From Hydrogenophaga sp. Root209 (GTDB taxonomy: Bacteria; Pseudomonadota; Gammaproteobacteria; Burkholderiales; Burkholderiaceae_C): a stretch of DNA of 64,000 nt. Below are positions 27,331 to 38,202 of the stretch, piece after piece (positions within the stretch are counted from its first letter, which is position 1; each line of letters starts with the position of its first letter). The translations under genes and the position numbers were made by a program. The stretch covers positions 117,001 to 181,000 of the forward strand of contig NZ_LMIE01000005.1 of NCBI RefSeq assembly GCF_001428625.1, read 5' to 3'. Below the pieces are notes generated by a model, which was not told where the DNA came from, did not search any database, and saw only the letters and a list, made by a program, of their open reading frames with translations.

Positions 27331-28851
27331 TCAGGTGATGGTCGGCGCCGGCATGACCGAGGCATAGACCCGCAGGTAGTCGCTGGCCGCATGATCCCAA
27401 CCGAAGCGCAGCGACATGGCGTGGCGCTGCACGGCGTGCCAGTCGGCCGGACGGCGCTGCAGCGCAAAGGCGCGGCGCATGGCCGAGAGCAAGCCGCTCA
27501 TCTCCAGCTCGCGGAAGACGAAACCGCTGGCGCTGCCGTCGTCCAGGTTCTCCAGGCTGCAATCGACCACGGTGTCGGCCAGCCCGCCGACGGCGCGCAC
27601 CAGTGGCAGCGTGCCGTAGCGCAGGCCGTAGAGCTGGGTCAGGCCGCAAGGCTCGAAACGCGAGGGCAGCAGGATCACGTCGGCCCCTGCGATGACGCTG
27701 TGCGCCAGGGCTTCGTCGTAGCCCACGGTGAGCGCCACCTGGCCGGGGTGGCGCCGGGCGCAGTCGCGCAGGTCCTGTTCGATGGCCGCGTCGCCCGAGC
27801 CCAGCACCGCGAGTTGCCCGCCGCGCTGCACCAGCTCGTCCACCACGGCGGACAGCAGGTGCAATCCCTTCTGTTCGGTGAGGCGGCTGACCACCGAGAA
27901 CAGCAGCGCATCGGGCCGGGGCGCCAGACCCATGCGCTGTTGCAGGCGGGCCTTGGCCTGTTCCTTGCCCTGCAGGTGGTCGGCGTCGAAGCCGGGTTGC
28001 ACCAGCGGGTCGGTCTGCGGGTTCCACACCGCGTCGTCCACACCGTTCAGGATGCCGTGCAGCTGCGCCTGGCGCTGGCGCAGCACGCCGTCCAGCCCGC
28101 AGCCTTGTTCGGCGCCGGTGATCTCGCGTGCGTAGGTCGGGCTCACGGTGGTGATGGCGTCGCTGTATTTCAGCCCCGCCTTCATGAAGCTGATCTGGCC
28201 GTGGAACTCCAGCCCCTGCAGGTGGAAGAGCCCGTCGGGCAGGCCCAGGCGCGGGCGCAGGCCGGCGTTGAACACGCCCTGGTAAGCCAGGTTGTGCACG
28301 GTGAACACGGTGGCCGGCCGGTGCTCGGCGGTGCGCGCGAGTTCGCGCAGGTAGGCGAAGGCCAGGCCGGTGTGCCAGTCGTGGCCATGCACCACATCGG
28401 GGAACCAACCGGCATCCAGGCCGGTGCCCAGCAGGGCCGCGGCCCAGCCGAGCCAGGCGAACTGCTCGGCGCTGTCGGGCCAGGCCCGGCCGTGCTCGTC
28501 CACGTAGGGGTTGCCGCTGCGCTCGTACAGGCCCGGCGCGTGCAGCAGCCACACCGGCATGCCGCTGTCGGTGATGCGCCCGGCACGCAGCCACGGTGTG
28601 GGGCCGTGGGCGCTGGCAGGCTGCGGACCCAGGCCGGCGGGCAGGCCGCTGCTGCCCCCGGCCGGCACCAGCAGCGTGGGGCCTTCGGGCGTGACCCCAG
28701 CCACCACACCGGGAAAGGCCGGCAACAACAGGCGCACATCGGCGCCCAGGGCGTGGAGTGCGGGCGGCAGGCCCGCGCTCACATCGGCCAGCCCGCCGGT
28801 CTTGAGCAGCGGGAACACCTCGGAACAGACGTAGAGAACCTTCAGGGACAT
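27331..28851 (-). CDS. glgA: Glycogen synthase (ADP-glucose)
   Basis: This GT5 glucosyltransferase extends alpha-1,4-glucan from ADP-glucose. The 506-residue protein begins [22 protein letters not shown], containing the ADP-glucose-binding KTGGL, and has [14 protein letters not shown] near 145, [10 protein letters not shown] near 175 and the C-terminal domain motif [19 protein letters not shown] near 405. Its start overlaps the glgC end by 10 bases. Together with glgC and glgB it forms the classical synthesis pathway. Confidence 0.97.
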   Translation of the reverse strand: MSLKVLYVCSEVFPLLKTGGLADVSAGLPPALHALGADVRLLLPAFPGVVAGVTPEGPTLLVPAGGSSGLPAGLGPQPASAHGPTPWLRAGRITDSGMPVWLLHAPGLYERSGNPYVDEHGRAWPDSAEQFAWLGWAAALLGTGLDAGWFPDVVHGHDWHTGLAFAYLRELARTAEHRPATVFTVHNLAYQGVFNAGLRPRLGLPDGLFHLQGLEFHGQISFMKAGLKYSDAITTVSPTYAREITGAEQGCGLDGVLRQRQAQLHGILNGVDDAVWNPQTDPLVQPGFDADHLQGKEQAKARLQQRMGLAPRPDALLFSVVSRLTEQKGLHLLSAVVDELVQRGGQLAVLGSGDAAIEQDLRDCARRHPGQVALTVGYDEALAHSVIAGADVILLPSRFEPCGLTQLYGLRYGTLPLVRAVGGLADTVVDCSLENLDDGSASGFVFRELEMSGLLSAMRRAFALQRRPADWHAVQRHAMSLRFGWDHAASDYLRVYASVMPAPTIT

Positions 28852-30107
28852 TCGAGTTTTTCCAGCATTTCGCGGGTCACCAGCACCACGCCGGACGGCG
28901 TGCGGAAGAAGCGGCGCGTGTCTTCGGCCGCGTCCACGCCGATCTTCATGCCCGGCGGGATCACGCAGCCGTTGTCCACCACCACCTTGTGCAGTTCGCA
29001 ACCGCGGCCGATGTCGACCTCGGGCAGGATGACCGACTCCTCCACCGACGCATACGAGTGCACCCGCACGCGCGAAAACAGCACCGAGCGGCGCACCAGT
29101 GCGCCCGAGATGATGCATCCGCCCGAGACCAGCGAGTCCACCGCGCAGCCGCGGCGGCCGTCGTCGTCGAACACGAACTTGGCTGGCGGCAGTTGCTCCT
29201 GGTAGGTCCAGATCGGCCAATCGCGGTCGTACATGTCGAGCTCGGGGATGGTGTTGGTGAGGTCGAGGTTGGCGGCCCAGTAGGCGTCGACCGTGCCCAC
29301 GTCGCGCCAGTAGGCCGGCGCTTCGGACGCGCTCTTCACGCACGACATGCCGAACGGGTGCGCCACGGCGTCCCCGGCGGCTACCATGGCCGGGATGATG
29401 TCCTTGCCGAAATCGCGGCTGGAGCCAGGGTTGCTCGCATCGCGTTTCAGCGCTTCGAACAGGTGCTCGGTGTTGAACACATACACGCCCATGCTGGCCA
29501 GTGCGGTGTCGGGTTTGCCGGGCATGTGGGGCGGCTGGGCCGGCTTCTCCAGGAAGCGCACGACGTTGCGTCGTGCATCGATGTCCATCACGCCGAAGGC
29601 CGTGGCTTCGGCCAGCGGCACCTCGATGCAGGCCACGGTGCACTTCTTTCCCAGCGCCACGTGGTCGGCGATCAGGGTGGCGTAGTCCATCTTGTAGATG
29701 TGGTCGCCCGCGAGCACCAGGATGTACTCCGGCTTGTGCGCGCGCAGGATGTCCAGGTTCTGGTAGACCGCGTCGGCCGTGCCGAGGTACCAGCTCTGGT
29801 CGTCCATGCGCTGCTGGGCCGGCAGCAGGTCGATGAATTCGTTGAACTCGTTGCGCAGGAAGCTCCAGCCGCGTTGCAGGTGGCGCAACAGGCTGTGCGA
29901 CTTGTACTGGGTGAGCACACCGATGCGGCGCACACCCGAGTTCAGGCAGTTGGAGAGTGCGAAGTCGACGATGCGGAACTTGCCGCCGAAGTACACGGCG
30001 GGTTTGGAGCGCCGGTCGGTGAGGGCGTGCAGACGCGAGCCGCGTCCGCCCGCCAGCACCAGTGCGATGGTGCGTTTGGCGAGTTGCTGGGGCGATGTCT
30101 TTTCCAT
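28842..30107 (-). CDS. glgC: Glucose-1-phosphate adenylyltransferase
   Basis: GlgC makes ADP-glucose, the committed and allosterically controlled step of glycogen synthesis. The 421-residue protein has the pyrophosphorylase loop [15 protein letters not shown] near 16, the regulatory-site-like [19 protein letters not shown] near 35, [15 protein letters not shown] near 106, [12 protein letters not shown] near 128 and a C-terminal left-handed beta-helix ([19 protein letters not shown]). It lies 95 bases after malQ and has SD-like GGAGACAAGC before its ATG. Confidence 0.97.
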   Translation of the reverse strand: MEKTSPQQLAKRTIALVLAGGRGSRLHALTDRRSKPAVYFGGKFRIVDFALSNCLNSGVRRIGVLTQYKSHSLLRHLQRGWSFLRNEFNEFIDLLPAQQRMDDQSWYLGTADAVYQNLDILRAHKPEYILVLAGDHIYKMDYATLIADHVALGKKCTVACIEVPLAEATAFGVMDIDARRNVVRFLEKPAQPPHMPGKPDTALASMGVYVFNTEHLFEALKRDASNPGSSRDFGKDIIPAMVAAGDAVAHPFGMSCVKSASEAPAYWRDVGTVDAYWAANLDLTNTIPELDMYDRDWPIWTYQEQLPPAKFVFDDDGRRGCAVDSLVSGGCIISGALVRRSVLFSRVRVHSYASVEESVILPEVDIGRGCELHKVVVDNGCVIPPGMKIGVDAAEDTRRFFRTPSGVVLVTREMLEKLECP

Positions 30108-30202
30108 GCTTGTCTCCGGTGGTGGGTGACGGGTGCGTCTTGGTGCGCACTGGCTCATTGAAACGGGAATCGTGAAACGGGAACAGGCCAGGCTGTTGCC
30201 GT

Positions 30203-31708
30203 TCAGGGTATTCGGCCGTGCGCGCGGGTCAAGGCGAGCAGGCGTTGGGCGGGCCGGTGGTCGACCTGGCGCCAGTCGAAGCGCCATTCCCAGCAGCCGG
30301 TGGCTTGTCCCGGCGTGTTCATGCGGTGCTTGCCGTCCAGACCCAACACGTCCTGGAACGGCAGCACCAGCGTGTTGGCCACCGACTGCGACAGCGCCGT
30401 GATCAGCGTCCAGTGCGGCTCGGTGTCCACCGCGGGGCCCAGGTAGGCGCGCGCGGCGGTTTTGTCGTGCGCAGAGGCGGCGCGCCACCAGCCCAGGGTG
30501 GTGTCGTTGTCGTGCGTGCCGGTGTAGGCCACGCAGTTGCGTTCCAGGTTGTGCGGCAGGTAGGGGTTGGCCGCATCGCCGCCAAAGGCGAACTGCAGGA
30601 TGCGCATGCCGGGAAAGCCGCAGGCCACGCGCAGTGCGGTCACCTCGGGCGTGATCAGGCCCAGGTCTTCCGCGATGATGGCCAGCGGACCCAGCTCTTC
30701 CTGCAAGGCTGCAAAGAGCGGCAGGCCCGGGCCGCTTTGCCATTGGCCGGCCACCGCGGTGGGTTCGCTGGCCGGGATTTCCCAGTGCGCCTCGAAGCCG
30801 CGGAAGTGGTCCAGCCGCACCACGTCAACCTGCTGGAACAGGTGCGCCACCCGCTCCTTCCACCAGCGGTAGCCGTTCTGTGCCATGACCGGCCAGTTGT
30901 AGAGCGGGTTGCCCCAGCGTTGGCCGGTGACGCTGAAATAGTCGGGCGGCACACCGGCCACCACGCGAGGTTCGAAGTCGTCGTCGAGCAAAAACTGGTT
31001 CGCATGCGCCCACACGTCGGCGCTGTGGTGGGCCACGAAGATGGGTGCATCACCCACGATCTGCACGCCGCGGCTGCGGGCGTAGTCGCGCAGCGCTTGC
31101 CACTGCACCCAGAAGCGCCACTGCACGAACTGCCAGAAACCCAGTGCCTTGGGCGAATGCTGGCGCACCTCGGCGAGTGCCGCCGGGTCGCGTTGCGCGA
31201 GGGGCGCGGGCCACTGCGGCCAGCTGCCGATGTGGCGCTCGTGCAGCACCATGAAAAGGGCGTAGTCGTCGAGCCAGTGCGCGTGGTCGGTGCAGAAGTC
31301 GGCCAGTGTCTCGCGGCAGTCGTCGCTGGCGCGCTGGCTGAAGCCCTCCCAGGCCTTGCGCAGGCAGGCCATGCGCCAGGGCGCCACGCGCTCGAAGTCG
31401 CAGTGGTGGTGATCGAAGCCCTGGGTCGGCATCCAGGGCAGCCAGCCCATCTGGACCAGATCGTCCAGGTCCACCATGAGCGGGCTGCCGGCGAAGGCCG
31501 AGACGCTCTGGTAGGGCGAATTGCCCGGGCCCGCCGGCGACAGCGGCAGGATCTGCCACATCGATTGACCGGCCGACGCGAGCCAGTCCACGAAATGGCG
31601 CGCGCCGATGCCGAGGTCGCCCGAGCCGTTGGGGCCGGGCAGGCTGGTGATGTGCAGCAGCACGCCGCTGGTGCGGCGCGCCAGATGAGGGTGGATGGCG
31701 ATGTTCAT
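30203..31708 (-). CDS. malQ: 4-alpha-glucanotransferase (amylomaltase)
   Basis: This GH77 enzyme moves maltooligosaccharide segments between glucan chains. The 501-residue protein has [17 protein letters not shown] near 17, [16 protein letters not shown] near 290 (with the catalytic nucleophile Asp), [12 protein letters not shown] near 335 (acid/base region) and [11 protein letters not shown] near 385. Its ATG overlaps the glgX stop by 4 bases. It recycles short glucans released by debranching. Confidence 0.96.
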   Translation of the reverse strand: MNIAIHPHLARRTSGVLLHITSLPGPNGSGDLGIGARHFVDWLASAGQSMWQILPLSPAGPGNSPYQSVSAFAGSPLMVDLDDLVQMGWLPWMPTQGFDHHHCDFERVAPWRMACLRKAWEGFSQRASDDCRETLADFCTDHAHWLDDYALFMVLHERHIGSWPQWPAPLAQRDPAALAEVRQHSPKALGFWQFVQWRFWVQWQALRDYARSRGVQIVGDAPIFVAHHSADVWAHANQFLLDDDFEPRVVAGVPPDYFSVTGQRWGNPLYNWPVMAQNGYRWWKERVAHLFQQVDVVRLDHFRGFEAHWEIPASEPTAVAGQWQSGPGLPLFAALQEELGPLAIIAEDLGLITPEVTALRVACGFPGMRILQFAFGGDAANPYLPHNLERNCVAYTGTHDNDTTLGWWRAASAHDKTAARAYLGPAVDTEPHWTLITALSQSVANTLVLPFQDVLGLDGKHRMNTPGQATGCWEWRFDWRQVDHRPAQRLLALTRAHGRIP

Positions 31709-33861
31709 GGCAGACCCGGTGGGGTGCCATCGGGCGCATGCAAGCCCTGGACCAGCACCCACACGCCGGCTTCATGCAGCGGCAGCCGGGTGGTGACCGT
31801 GTCAGGGGCCTGGCCCGGCGGCGCCACCAGCGCGCGGGCGCTGTCCATCAGCACGCCCCAGTCGCCGGGCGGCAGCGTGAGCCGGCAGTGGCCGTGGGCG
31901 GCGTGCCAGACCAGGAGCAGGCTCTCATGGGGCGGTGCGTCGCCGTCACCCACGGTGATCAGGGCCGTGAGCGTGTGGTGGTCGCGCGCTTGCCAGGCGT
32001 TGGGTCGCATGGGCTGCCCGTCGGTGTCGAGCCAGGCGATGTCGGGCGCGTGGCCAACGCCTTCGAACCAGCGTGCGTGGCGCAGGCCGGGGTGCTCCCG
32101 CCGCAGCGCGGCAAGACCGGCGACGAAGTCGGCGAGTTCGGTGTCGGCGTGGGCCCAGTCGAGCCAGGTGGTCTCGTTGTCCTGGCAGTAGCAGTTGTTG
32201 TTGCCTTGCTGGCTGTGGCCGAGTTCGTCGCCGGCCAGCAGCTGCGGCGTGCCCTGTGCGCAGAAGAGCGTGGCCAGCAGGGCGCGGCGCCACAGGCCAC
32301 GGCGGTGCAGCACCATGGGGTCGTCGGTCGCGCCCTCCGTTCCTCCGTTGGCGCTGAGGTTGTGGCCATGGCCGTCTCGGTCGTCTTCACCATTGGCGGC
32401 GTTGTGCTTTTGCTGGTAGGCGGTCAGATCGGCCAGATTGAAGCCGTCGTGCGCGGTGACCATGTTCACGCTGGCGGTGGGCCGGCGGCCGCGCTGGTTG
32501 AACAGGTCGCCGCTGGCGCATGTGCGCGTGGCGAGCTCGCCGCGCGTGCCGTGGTGGCCAAGCCAGAAGGCGCGCACGCCGTCGCGGAAGCGGTCGTTCC
32601 ACTCCAGCCAGCCGGCCTCGAACCCACCCAGGTGGTACCCGTTCGGCCCCACGTCCCAGGGCTCGGCGATCAGGCGCACGCCGCGCAGCACCGGGTCTTG
32701 CGCCATCGCGTTCAGCAAGGCACTGCGCGGGTTGAAGGCGTGGTCGAGTGCGGCGTCGCGGCCCAGCGAGACCGCGAGATCAAAGCGGAAACCGTCCACA
32801 CCGAAGGCCCGCACCCACCAGCGCAGGCTGTCCATCACCCACTGCAACACGCGCGGCTCGCTGAACGCCAGGCTGTTGCCGGTGCCGCTGAAGTTGTGCG
32901 GCACGCCGTGTTCACCCATGGCGTACCAGCGGTTCTGGCCCAGACCGCGCCAGGCGAGGGTGGGGCCGTTGAGATCGCTCTCGGCCGTGTGGTTGAAGAC
33001 CACGTCGAGCACCACCTCGATGCCCGCGCGGTGCAGCGTGTCGACCATCTGGCGGAACTCGGCGCGCACGGCGGTGGTGTCTTCGGAAGTGGCCGCGGCG
33101 TAGGCCGGTTCAGGCGAAAACACGTTGAGCGTGTTGTAGCCCCAGTGGTTGCTCAAGCCCCGTTCAATCAGGTGGCGTTCGCTGATGTGCTGGTGCACCG
33201 GCAGCAGGCACACGGTGGTGATGCCCAGGCGCTGCAGGTGCTGCACCACGGCGGGGTGGGCGAGGGCCGCGTAGGTGCCGCGCTGGTGCTCGGGCACCTC
33301 GGGGTGCAGGCGGGTGAGGGCCTTCACGTGCGCTTCGTAGATCACCACGCGGTCACTGGCCACGGCGGGCCGGGGCGCGATGGCCAGGCCCGCGGCCAGC
33401 TCGGCTTGTGCGTCCACCACGACGCAGCGCGGCATGTGGGCGGCGTTGTCGGTGGGGTCGGGCTGGTGCTCGCTCCAGGCCTGCGTGAGGTGCACGGGGT
33501 CGGCGCAGGCGTGACCGGATTGCAGCGCCAGTCGATCGGTGTTGCCCACCAGCGCCAGCGCCCAGGGGTCGAGCAGCAGGCGGGCGGGGTTGAAGCGGTG
33601 GCCAGTTTCGGGCAACCACGGGCCGCTGGCGCGCAGCCCGTAAAGCTGGCCGGCGGTCACGCCGGGCACGAAGGCCGCCCACACGCCATCACCCAAAGGT
33701 GCCAGTGCCACGCGGCGCTGTTCAACCGCAGCGCCGGGTTCGAACAGGCAGACGTCCGCCCCATGGGCATCGGGTGCCCAGACCGAGAAGTGCACGCCGC
33801 CCTCGCCCTGCTGGTGGCAAAGATGCGCACCCAGCGCAGGAGAGCCGCAGGAGGGCGTCAT
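31705..33861 (-). CDS. glgX: Glycogen debranching enzyme
   Basis: GlgX hydrolyses alpha-1,6 branches of phosphorylase-limited glycogen. The 718-residue protein has an N-terminal CBM48 domain ([19 protein letters not shown] near 22) and a GH13 barrel with [13 protein letters not shown] near 288, the nucleophile in [14 protein letters not shown] near 360, the acid/base in [18 protein letters not shown] near 395 and [15 protein letters not shown] near 465. Start and end overlap glgB and malQ by 4 bases each. Confidence 0.96.
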   Translation of the reverse strand: MTPSCGSPALGAHLCHQQGEGGVHFSVWAPDAHGADVCLFEPGAAVEQRRVALAPLGDGVWAAFVPGVTAGQLYGLRASGPWLPETGHRFNPARLLLDPWALALVGNTDRLALQSGHACADPVHLTQAWSEHQPDPTDNAAHMPRCVVVDAQAELAAGLAIAPRPAVASDRVVIYEAHVKALTRLHPEVPEHQRGTYAALAHPAVVQHLQRLGITTVCLLPVHQHISERHLIERGLSNHWGYNTLNVFSPEPAYAAATSEDTTAVRAEFRQMVDTLHRAGIEVVLDVVFNHTAESDLNGPTLAWRGLGQNRWYAMGEHGVPHNFSGTGNSLAFSEPRVLQWVMDSLRWWVRAFGVDGFRFDLAVSLGRDAALDHAFNPRSALLNAMAQDPVLRGVRLIAEPWDVGPNGYHLGGFEAGWLEWNDRFRDGVRAFWLGHHGTRGELATRTCASGDLFNQRGRRPTASVNMVTAHDGFNLADLTAYQQKHNAANGEDDRDGHGHNLSANGGTEGATDDPMVLHRRGLWRRALLATLFCAQGTPQLLAGDELGHSQQGNNNCYCQDNETTWLDWAHADTELADFVAGLAALRREHPGLRHARWFEGVGHAPDIAWLDTDGQPMRPNAWQARDHHTLTALITVGDGDAPPHESLLLVWHAAHGHCRLTLPPGDWGVLMDSARALVAPPGQAPDTVTTRLPLHEAGVWVLVQGLHAPDGTPPGLP

Positions 33862-35798
33862 GCCTGTTCTGGCTGGAGCCACAACACAGCTAGCGGTGGC
33901 AGCGTCAAGACGGCCGACCAGCGCTGGCCGTGCTGCGCCACGTCGTCGGCCACCACGCGGCCGTGGTTGCCCACGTTGCTGCCGGCGTAGTGGCTGGAGT
34001 CGGTGTTGAGCCGCTCGTACCAGTCCCCGCCGTACGGCAGGCCCACGCGGTAGCCGTGGCGCACCATGGGGGTGAGGTTGGCGATCACCACCACCGTGTC
34101 TTCGAGCGCGTGGCCGTAGCGAGCGAAGGCCAGCACCGAATGGTCGGCGTCGTCCACCACCAGCCACTGGAAGCTGTAGGGGTCGGTGTCGCGGGCATGC
34201 AGGGCCGGTGCGCTGCGGTAGATATGGTTGAGATCGCGCACCAGGTGCTGCACGCCGGCATGCGCCGGGTCTTTCAGCAGATGCCAGGGCAGCTCGGCGT
34301 CGTGGTCCCACTCGGTGGCTGGAGCCAGCTCGGCCCCCATGAAGAGCAGCTTCTTGCCCGGGTGGGCGTACATCCAGGCGTACAGCGCGCGCAGGTTGGC
34401 CCGCTGTTGCCAGCGGTCGCCGGCCATCTTGGTCAGCAGGGAGCCCTTGCCGTGCACCACTTCGTCGTGCGAGAGCGGCAGCACGTAGTCTTCGGTGTGC
34501 GCGTACATCATCGCGAAGGTCAGCTTGTTGTGGTGCCAGCGCCGGTGGATTGGATCGAGCGCGAAGTACGACAGGGTGTCGTGCATCCAGCCCATGTTCC
34601 ATTTGTGGTCGAAGCCCAGCCCGCCCTCGGCCACGGGGCCGGTCACGCGCGGGAACGCGGTGGATTCTTCGGCGTAGGTGGTGGCGCGCGGTGCCTCCTG
34701 GTGAAGCACCTCGTGCACCTCGCGCAGGAAGGCAATGGCCTCGTAGTTCTCGCGCCCGCCGTGCTCGTTGGGCACCCACTCGCCGGCCGGGCGGCTGTAG
34801 TCTCGGTAGAGCATGGAGGCCACCGCGTCCACGCGCAGGCCGTCGATGCCGTACTGCTCGACCCAGAACAGTGCGTTGCCGACCAGGAAGTTGCGCACCT
34901 CGAAGCGGCCGAAGTTGTAGATGAGGGTGTTCCAGTCGCGGTGGAAACCTTCGCGCGGATCGGCGTGTTCATACAGCGCCGTGCCGTCGAAGCGGGCCAG
35001 CGCGTGTTCGTCGGTGGGGAAGTGGGCGGGCACCCAGTCCAGGATGATCTTGAGCCCGGCGGCGTGCGCGGCCTGCACGAAGCGCCGGAACGATTCGGGT
35101 GAACCGTGGCGCGCGGTGGGCGCGTACAGGCCGGTGGGCTGGTAGCCCCACGAGGCGTAGAACGGGTGCTCGCTCACCGGCAGCAGCTCCAGGTGGGTGA
35201 AGCCCATATCCACCGCGTAGGGCACGAGGTGGGTGGTCAGGTCGTCCCAGGTGGGCACGGTGTGCGGGCCGTCGGGCCGGCGCCACGACCCCACGTGCAC
35301 CTCGTAGATGGCCATGGGCACTGCCGGGCGCTCATGGGCCGCGCCGCCTCGGTCGGCGGCGGGTCGCAAGGGTTCGCACACGCGGGCCGCGTTGCCCGGC
35401 GGCAGCTCGGTCTCGCGGGCGTAAGGGTCGGTCTTGAAGACGTGACGGCCGTCGCTGCCCTGCACCTCGAACTTGTACCAGTCGCCCACTGCCGCGCCAG
35501 GCACGAACAGCTCCCACACGCCACACTCGGGACGCAGGCGCATGGGTTGCGCGCGCCATTGGTTGAAGTCACCCACCAGCCCGACGAGTCGCGCGTGTGG
35601 CGCCCAGACGGCAAACGCGGTGCCCGCCTGTCCGTCCAGCGTGGTGGCGTGGGCGCCGAGCTTCTGCCAGGGGCGCAGGTGCTTGCCTTCGGCCAGCAGC
35701 CAGACATCGGTCTCGCCGAGCCAGAAGCTGGGGGAGGCGGGGGCTGCGGTGCAGGGTGGGGGCGGCGTCGTGGTCATGGTTGCTGTGGGGCGTTCCAT
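33858..35798 (-). CDS. glgB: 1,4-alpha-glucan branching enzyme
   Basis: GlgB introduces alpha-1,6 branches. The protein of about 646 residues has a CBM48 domain ([20 protein letters not shown]), [20 protein letters not shown] near 220, [15 protein letters not shown] near 278, the nucleophile in [19 protein letters not shown] near 345, the acid/base in [10 protein letters not shown] near 405 and [13 protein letters not shown] near 470. The start is uncertain: ATGs at 35828, 35798 and 35777 are all in frame and none has a strong ribosome site. It is the promoter-proximal gene of glgB-glgX-malQ-glgC-glgA-glgP and is divergent from the CDF gene. Confidence 0.95.
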   Translation of the reverse strand: MERPTATMTTTPPPPCTAAPASPSFWLGETDVWLLAEGKHLRPWQKLGAHATTLDGQAGTAFAVWAPHARLVGLVGDFNQWRAQPMRLRPECGVWELFVPGAAVGDWYKFEVQGSDGRHVFKTDPYARETELPPGNAARVCEPLRPAADRGGAAHERPAVPMAIYEVHVGSWRRPDGPHTVPTWDDLTTHLVPYAVDMGFTHLELLPVSEHPFYASWGYQPTGLYAPTARHGSPESFRRFVQAAHAAGLKIILDWVPAHFPTDEHALARFDGTALYEHADPREGFHRDWNTLIYNFGRFEVRNFLVGNALFWVEQYGIDGLRVDAVASMLYRDYSRPAGEWVPNEHGGRENYEAIAFLREVHEVLHQEAPRATTYAEESTAFPRVTGPVAEGGLGFDHKWNMGWMHDTLSYFALDPIHRRWHHNKLTFAMMYAHTEDYVLPLSHDEVVHGKGSLLTKMAGDRWQQRANLRALYAWMYAHPGKKLLFMGAELAPATEWDHDAELPWHLLKDPAHAGVQHLVRDLNHIYRSAPALHARDTDPYSFQWLVVDDADHSVLAFARYGHALEDTVVVIANLTPMVRHGYRVGLPYGGDWYERLNTDSSHYAGSNVGNHGRVVADDVAQHGQRWSAVLTLPPLAVLWLQPEQA

Positions 35799-35859
35799 TC
35801 TGGCACCGCCCACGCCCCGGGCAGACATTTCCTTCAGGGCGGTGGAGGACAATCACGGC

Positions 35860-36789
35860 ATGACCCCCGACCGCGCGCGCCTGCTCACCCCCCAACGCCT
35901 GCTCATGGCCTCGGTTGTGGTGGCCCTCATGACCATCGCACTCAAGACGGGGGCCTGGCTCATCACCGACTCGGTGGGCCTGCTGTCCGACGCGATGGAG
36001 TCGCTGGTGAACCTGGCCAGCGCGGTGTTCGGCCTGGTGATGGTCACCATCGCGGCCCGTCCGGCCGACCAGGACCACCCCTACGGCCACCACAAGGCGG
36101 AGTATTTTTCGTCGGGTTTCGAGGGCATTTTGATCATCGCGGCGGCACTGGGCATCATCTGGGTCGCCGGGCACCGGCTGATTGATCCGCAGCCGATCGA
36201 ACAGGTGGGCTGGGGTCTGGCGCTCTCGGTGGTGAGTTCCGCTCTCAACGGCCTGCTGGCCTGGGTGATGTTTCGCGCCGCCCGTGAGCACCGGTCGATC
36301 GCGCTGGAAGCCGACGCCAAACACCTGGTCACCGACGTGTGGACCTCGGTGGGCGTGGTGGTGGGCATTGCCCTGGTGCACTTCACCGGCTGGCTCTGGC
36401 TCGACCCGCTCGTGGCCATGGGGGTGGCGGCCAACATCCTGAAAGAGGGATTCCACCTCATGTGGCGCTCGTCGCAGGGACTGATGGACGAGGCGCTGGA
36501 GCCCGAGGTGATGGCCACGATCCAGCGGACGCTGGGCGATTTCGCGTCCGGCGAAGGTGAAGCCAGCATCATCCGGTTTGACCACGTGAGCACGCGCAAG
36601 GCCGGCCAACGCCGCTTTGTTGACCTGCACATGCACATGCCGGCAAGCTGGTCGCTGGGCCGGGCGGCTGCTGTGCGCGCGAGCGTGGAGCAGGCGCTGA
36701 TGAGCGCGGTGCCGGGGCTGCGCGCGACCATCCAGCTGCTGCCCAGCGACGTGGAAGCGCACTTTGACGACGAGAAGGATCTGATTTGA
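35860..36789 (+). CDS. Cation diffusion facilitator (CDF) transporter
   Basis: This 309-residue protein exports divalent metal ions by proton antiport. It has six hydrophobic segments in the first 200 residues and a cytoplasmic C-terminal domain containing metal-site-like DLHMHMP. In TM2 the usual metal ligands are replaced: the segment reads [14 protein letters not shown], giving Glu-x3-Asn where many zinc transporters have His-x3-Asp. The TM5 half is canonical ([10 protein letters not shown], His-x3-Asp). The [13 protein letters not shown] loop is conserved. The metal cannot be named. Its stop overlaps the dtd start (TTGA). Confidence 0.92.
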   Translation: MTPDRARLLTPQRLLMASVVVALMTIALKTGAWLITDSVGLLSDAMESLVNLASAVFGLVMVTIAARPADQDHPYGHHKAEYFSSGFEGILIIAAALGIIWVAGHRLIDPQPIEQVGWGLALSVVSSALNGLLAWVMFRAAREHRSIALEADAKHLVTDVWTSVGVVVGIALVHFTGWLWLDPLVAMGVAANILKEGFHLMWRSSQGLMDEALEPEVMATIQRTLGDFASGEGEASIIRFDHVSTRKAGQRRFVDLHMHMPASWSLGRAAAVRASVEQALMSAVPGLRATIQLLPSDVEAHFDDEKDLI

Positions 36790-37229
36790 TTGCTGTCCTG
36801 CAGCGCGTGAGTGAAGCCCGTGTGGAAATCGGCGGTGAGATCGTCGGCTCGGTCGGCCCAGGCCTGCTGGTGCTGCTGTGCGCCGAGCCTGATGACACCG
36901 AGGCGGTGGGCGAGAAGACGCTCGCCAAGATCCTGAAGCTGCGGATCTTTGGCGACGCCGCCGGCAAGATGAACCTGAGCGTGCAGGACATCGGCGGCGG
37001 CCTGCTCATCGTGAGCCAGTTCACCCTGGCGGCCGACACGAAGAGTGGCAACCGCCCGGGATTCACGGGGGCTGCGCCGCCGGCGTTGGGCGAGGCGCTC
37101 TTTGATGCGTTCGTGAAGGCGGCGCGCGCTGCACATCCGGTGGTGCAGACCGGCCGCTTTGGTGCCGACATGCAGGTGCACCTGGTCAACGATGGACCGG
37201 TGACGATCCCGCTGCGGATCACGACCTGA
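36786..37229 (+). CDS. dtd: D-aminoacyl-tRNA deacylase
   Basis: Dtd removes D-amino acids mis-attached to tRNA. The 147-residue protein begins [17 protein letters not shown] and has both active-site signatures, SQFTLAADT near 79 and NDGPVTIPL near 134. The start is a TTG at 36786 inside a 4-base TTGA overlap with the CDF stop; no other start gives the conserved N-terminus. It is often found near tyrS in related bacteria but is separate here. Confidence 0.95.
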   Translation: MIAVLQRVSEARVEIGGEIVGSVGPGLLVLLCAEPDDTEAVGEKTLAKILKLRIFGDAAGKMNLSVQDIGGGLLIVSQFTLAADTKSGNRPGFTGAAPPALGEALFDAFVKAARAAHPVVQTGRFGADMQVHLVNDGPVTIPLRITT

Positions 37230-37237
37230 CGAGATCT

Positions 37238-37312
37238 CCGTTCGGGCTGAGCTTGTCGAAGCCCTGGCCTGCCTGCTTCGTGAGAACCCTTCGACAAGCT
37301 CAGGATGAACGG
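37238..37312. repeat. REP-like palindromic element between dtd and ybeY
   Basis: An imperfect inverted repeat with arms CCGTTCGGGCTGAGCTTGTC (from 37238) and GACAAGCTCAGGATGAACGG (to 37312), separated by about 30 bases. The core CTGAGCTTGTCGAA/TTCGACAAGCTCAG is a widely dispersed bacterial intergenic palindrome. It lies just after the dtd stop and before the convergent ybeY end, and may act as a two-way transcript end. Confidence 0.85.
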
Positions 37313-37332
37313 TGGGTTTGGGTTGAGCGGTT

Positions 37333-37791
37333 TTATCGGGCGTAGGGGTTGGGCTGGCCCAAGCCGGCCAGGATCTCGGTCTCGCGCGCTTCCATTTCTT
37401 CAGCATCCGCCTCGCTGGTCTCGTGGTCCCAGCCCTGCGCATGCAGCGTGCCGTGCACCAGCAGGTGTGCGTAGTGCTCGGCCAGCGGCTTCTTCAGCTC
37501 GGCGGCTTCGCGCGCCACCACCGGTGCGCACAGCACCAGATCGGCCATCACCAGCGGCTCGGTGGCGTAGTCGAAGGTCAACACGTTGGTGGCGTAGTCC
37601 TTGCCCCGGTAATCGCGGTTGAGCGCCTGCCCTTCTTCGGCGTCGACGATGCGCACGGTGATCTCGGCATCGGCGTCGAGTGCGTGGCGAATGCAGCGCG
37701 CCACTGTGTGGCGCGGCAGCGCGGCGCGGTGGTTGGCCGCATCGGCGAGCTCGCCGAACTGCAACGACAGGGTGAGTGCGTGCAGGGCCAT
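37333..37791 (-). CDS. ybeY: Endoribonuclease YbeY
   Basis: YbeY is a zinc metalloendonuclease for 16S rRNA 3' maturation and 70S quality control. The 152-residue protein has [20 protein letters not shown] near 50, VLTFDYA near 70 and the metal-binding [12 protein letters not shown] near 113. In most bacteria ybeY directly follows phoH; here a lysozyme-inhibitor gene lies between them. Its ATG overlaps the stop of that gene by one base. Confidence 0.95.
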   Translation of the reverse strand: MALHALTLSLQFGELADAANHRAALPRHTVARCIRHALDADAEITVRIVDAEEGQALNRDYRGKDYATNVLTFDYATEPLVMADLVLCAPVVAREAAELKKPLAEHYAHLLVHGTLHAQGWDHETSEADAEEMEARETEILAGLGQPNPYAR

Positions 37792-38192
37792 CAGCGTTTG
37801 CCCGGTTGGGCAAAGCAGTTGGCCAGCAGCGTCTTTTCCTGCGCGGTGTGGTCGGCGGCCAGAAAGCTGAGCTCGCCCTTCATGCCCTGGGTGTACCAGC
37901 GCAGGCTGTTCTGCTCGTCGAGCGCGACGAAGCGCACACCGGTGGTGGCGCGGCGCCCCTGCAGCATCACGGTGCGGCCGTCGAAGTGCAGGGCGGCAAA
38001 CGCATTGCCGTTGCTCAGGTTCAGATAGACCAGCTCGATTTCGGCCCCCCCGTCGCAGCGGTATTGCACCGCCTGGCTGCTGAAGATCAGCGTGGGCGCG
38101 GCGGGTGCGGGTGGGCTGCCCTGGCCGAAGGCCGTGAAAGGCAGCAGGGCCAGCAGGCCGGTGAGTGCTCGGGTGATGAGTGTCGGGTGCAT
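37791..38192 (-). CDS. MliC-family lysozyme inhibitor-like protein
   Basis: This 133-residue secreted protein has a signal peptide ([19 protein letters not shown]) and one MliC domain: [18 protein letters not shown] near 44, then [30 protein letters not shown] and a final NCF, with a Cys pair suited to a disulphide. Characterised MliC proteins inhibit c-type lysozyme in the periplasm. There is no lipobox cysteine, so it is probably soluble, like PliC. The ATG at 38192 gives the signal peptide; 19 upstream in-frame codons overlap phoH. It sits between phoH (10-base gap) and ybeY. Confidence 0.85.
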   Translation of the reverse strand: MHPTLITRALTGLLALLPFTAFGQGSPPAPAAPTLIFSSQAVQYRCDGGAEIELVYLNLSNGNAFAALHFDGRTVMLQGRRATTGVRFVALDEQNSLRWYTQGMKGELSFLAADHTAQEKTLLANCFAQPGKR

Positions 38193-38202
38193 GGGTCGGT
38201 TT

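Noticed and set aside
25103-27367. Open frame of 754 codons opposite glgP
   Set aside because: It mirrors codon bias of glgP, has no family resemblance and no ribosome site.
30218-33990. Two long open frames opposite malQ and glgX
   Set aside because: Both are antisense shadows of enzymes with complete catalytic motifs.
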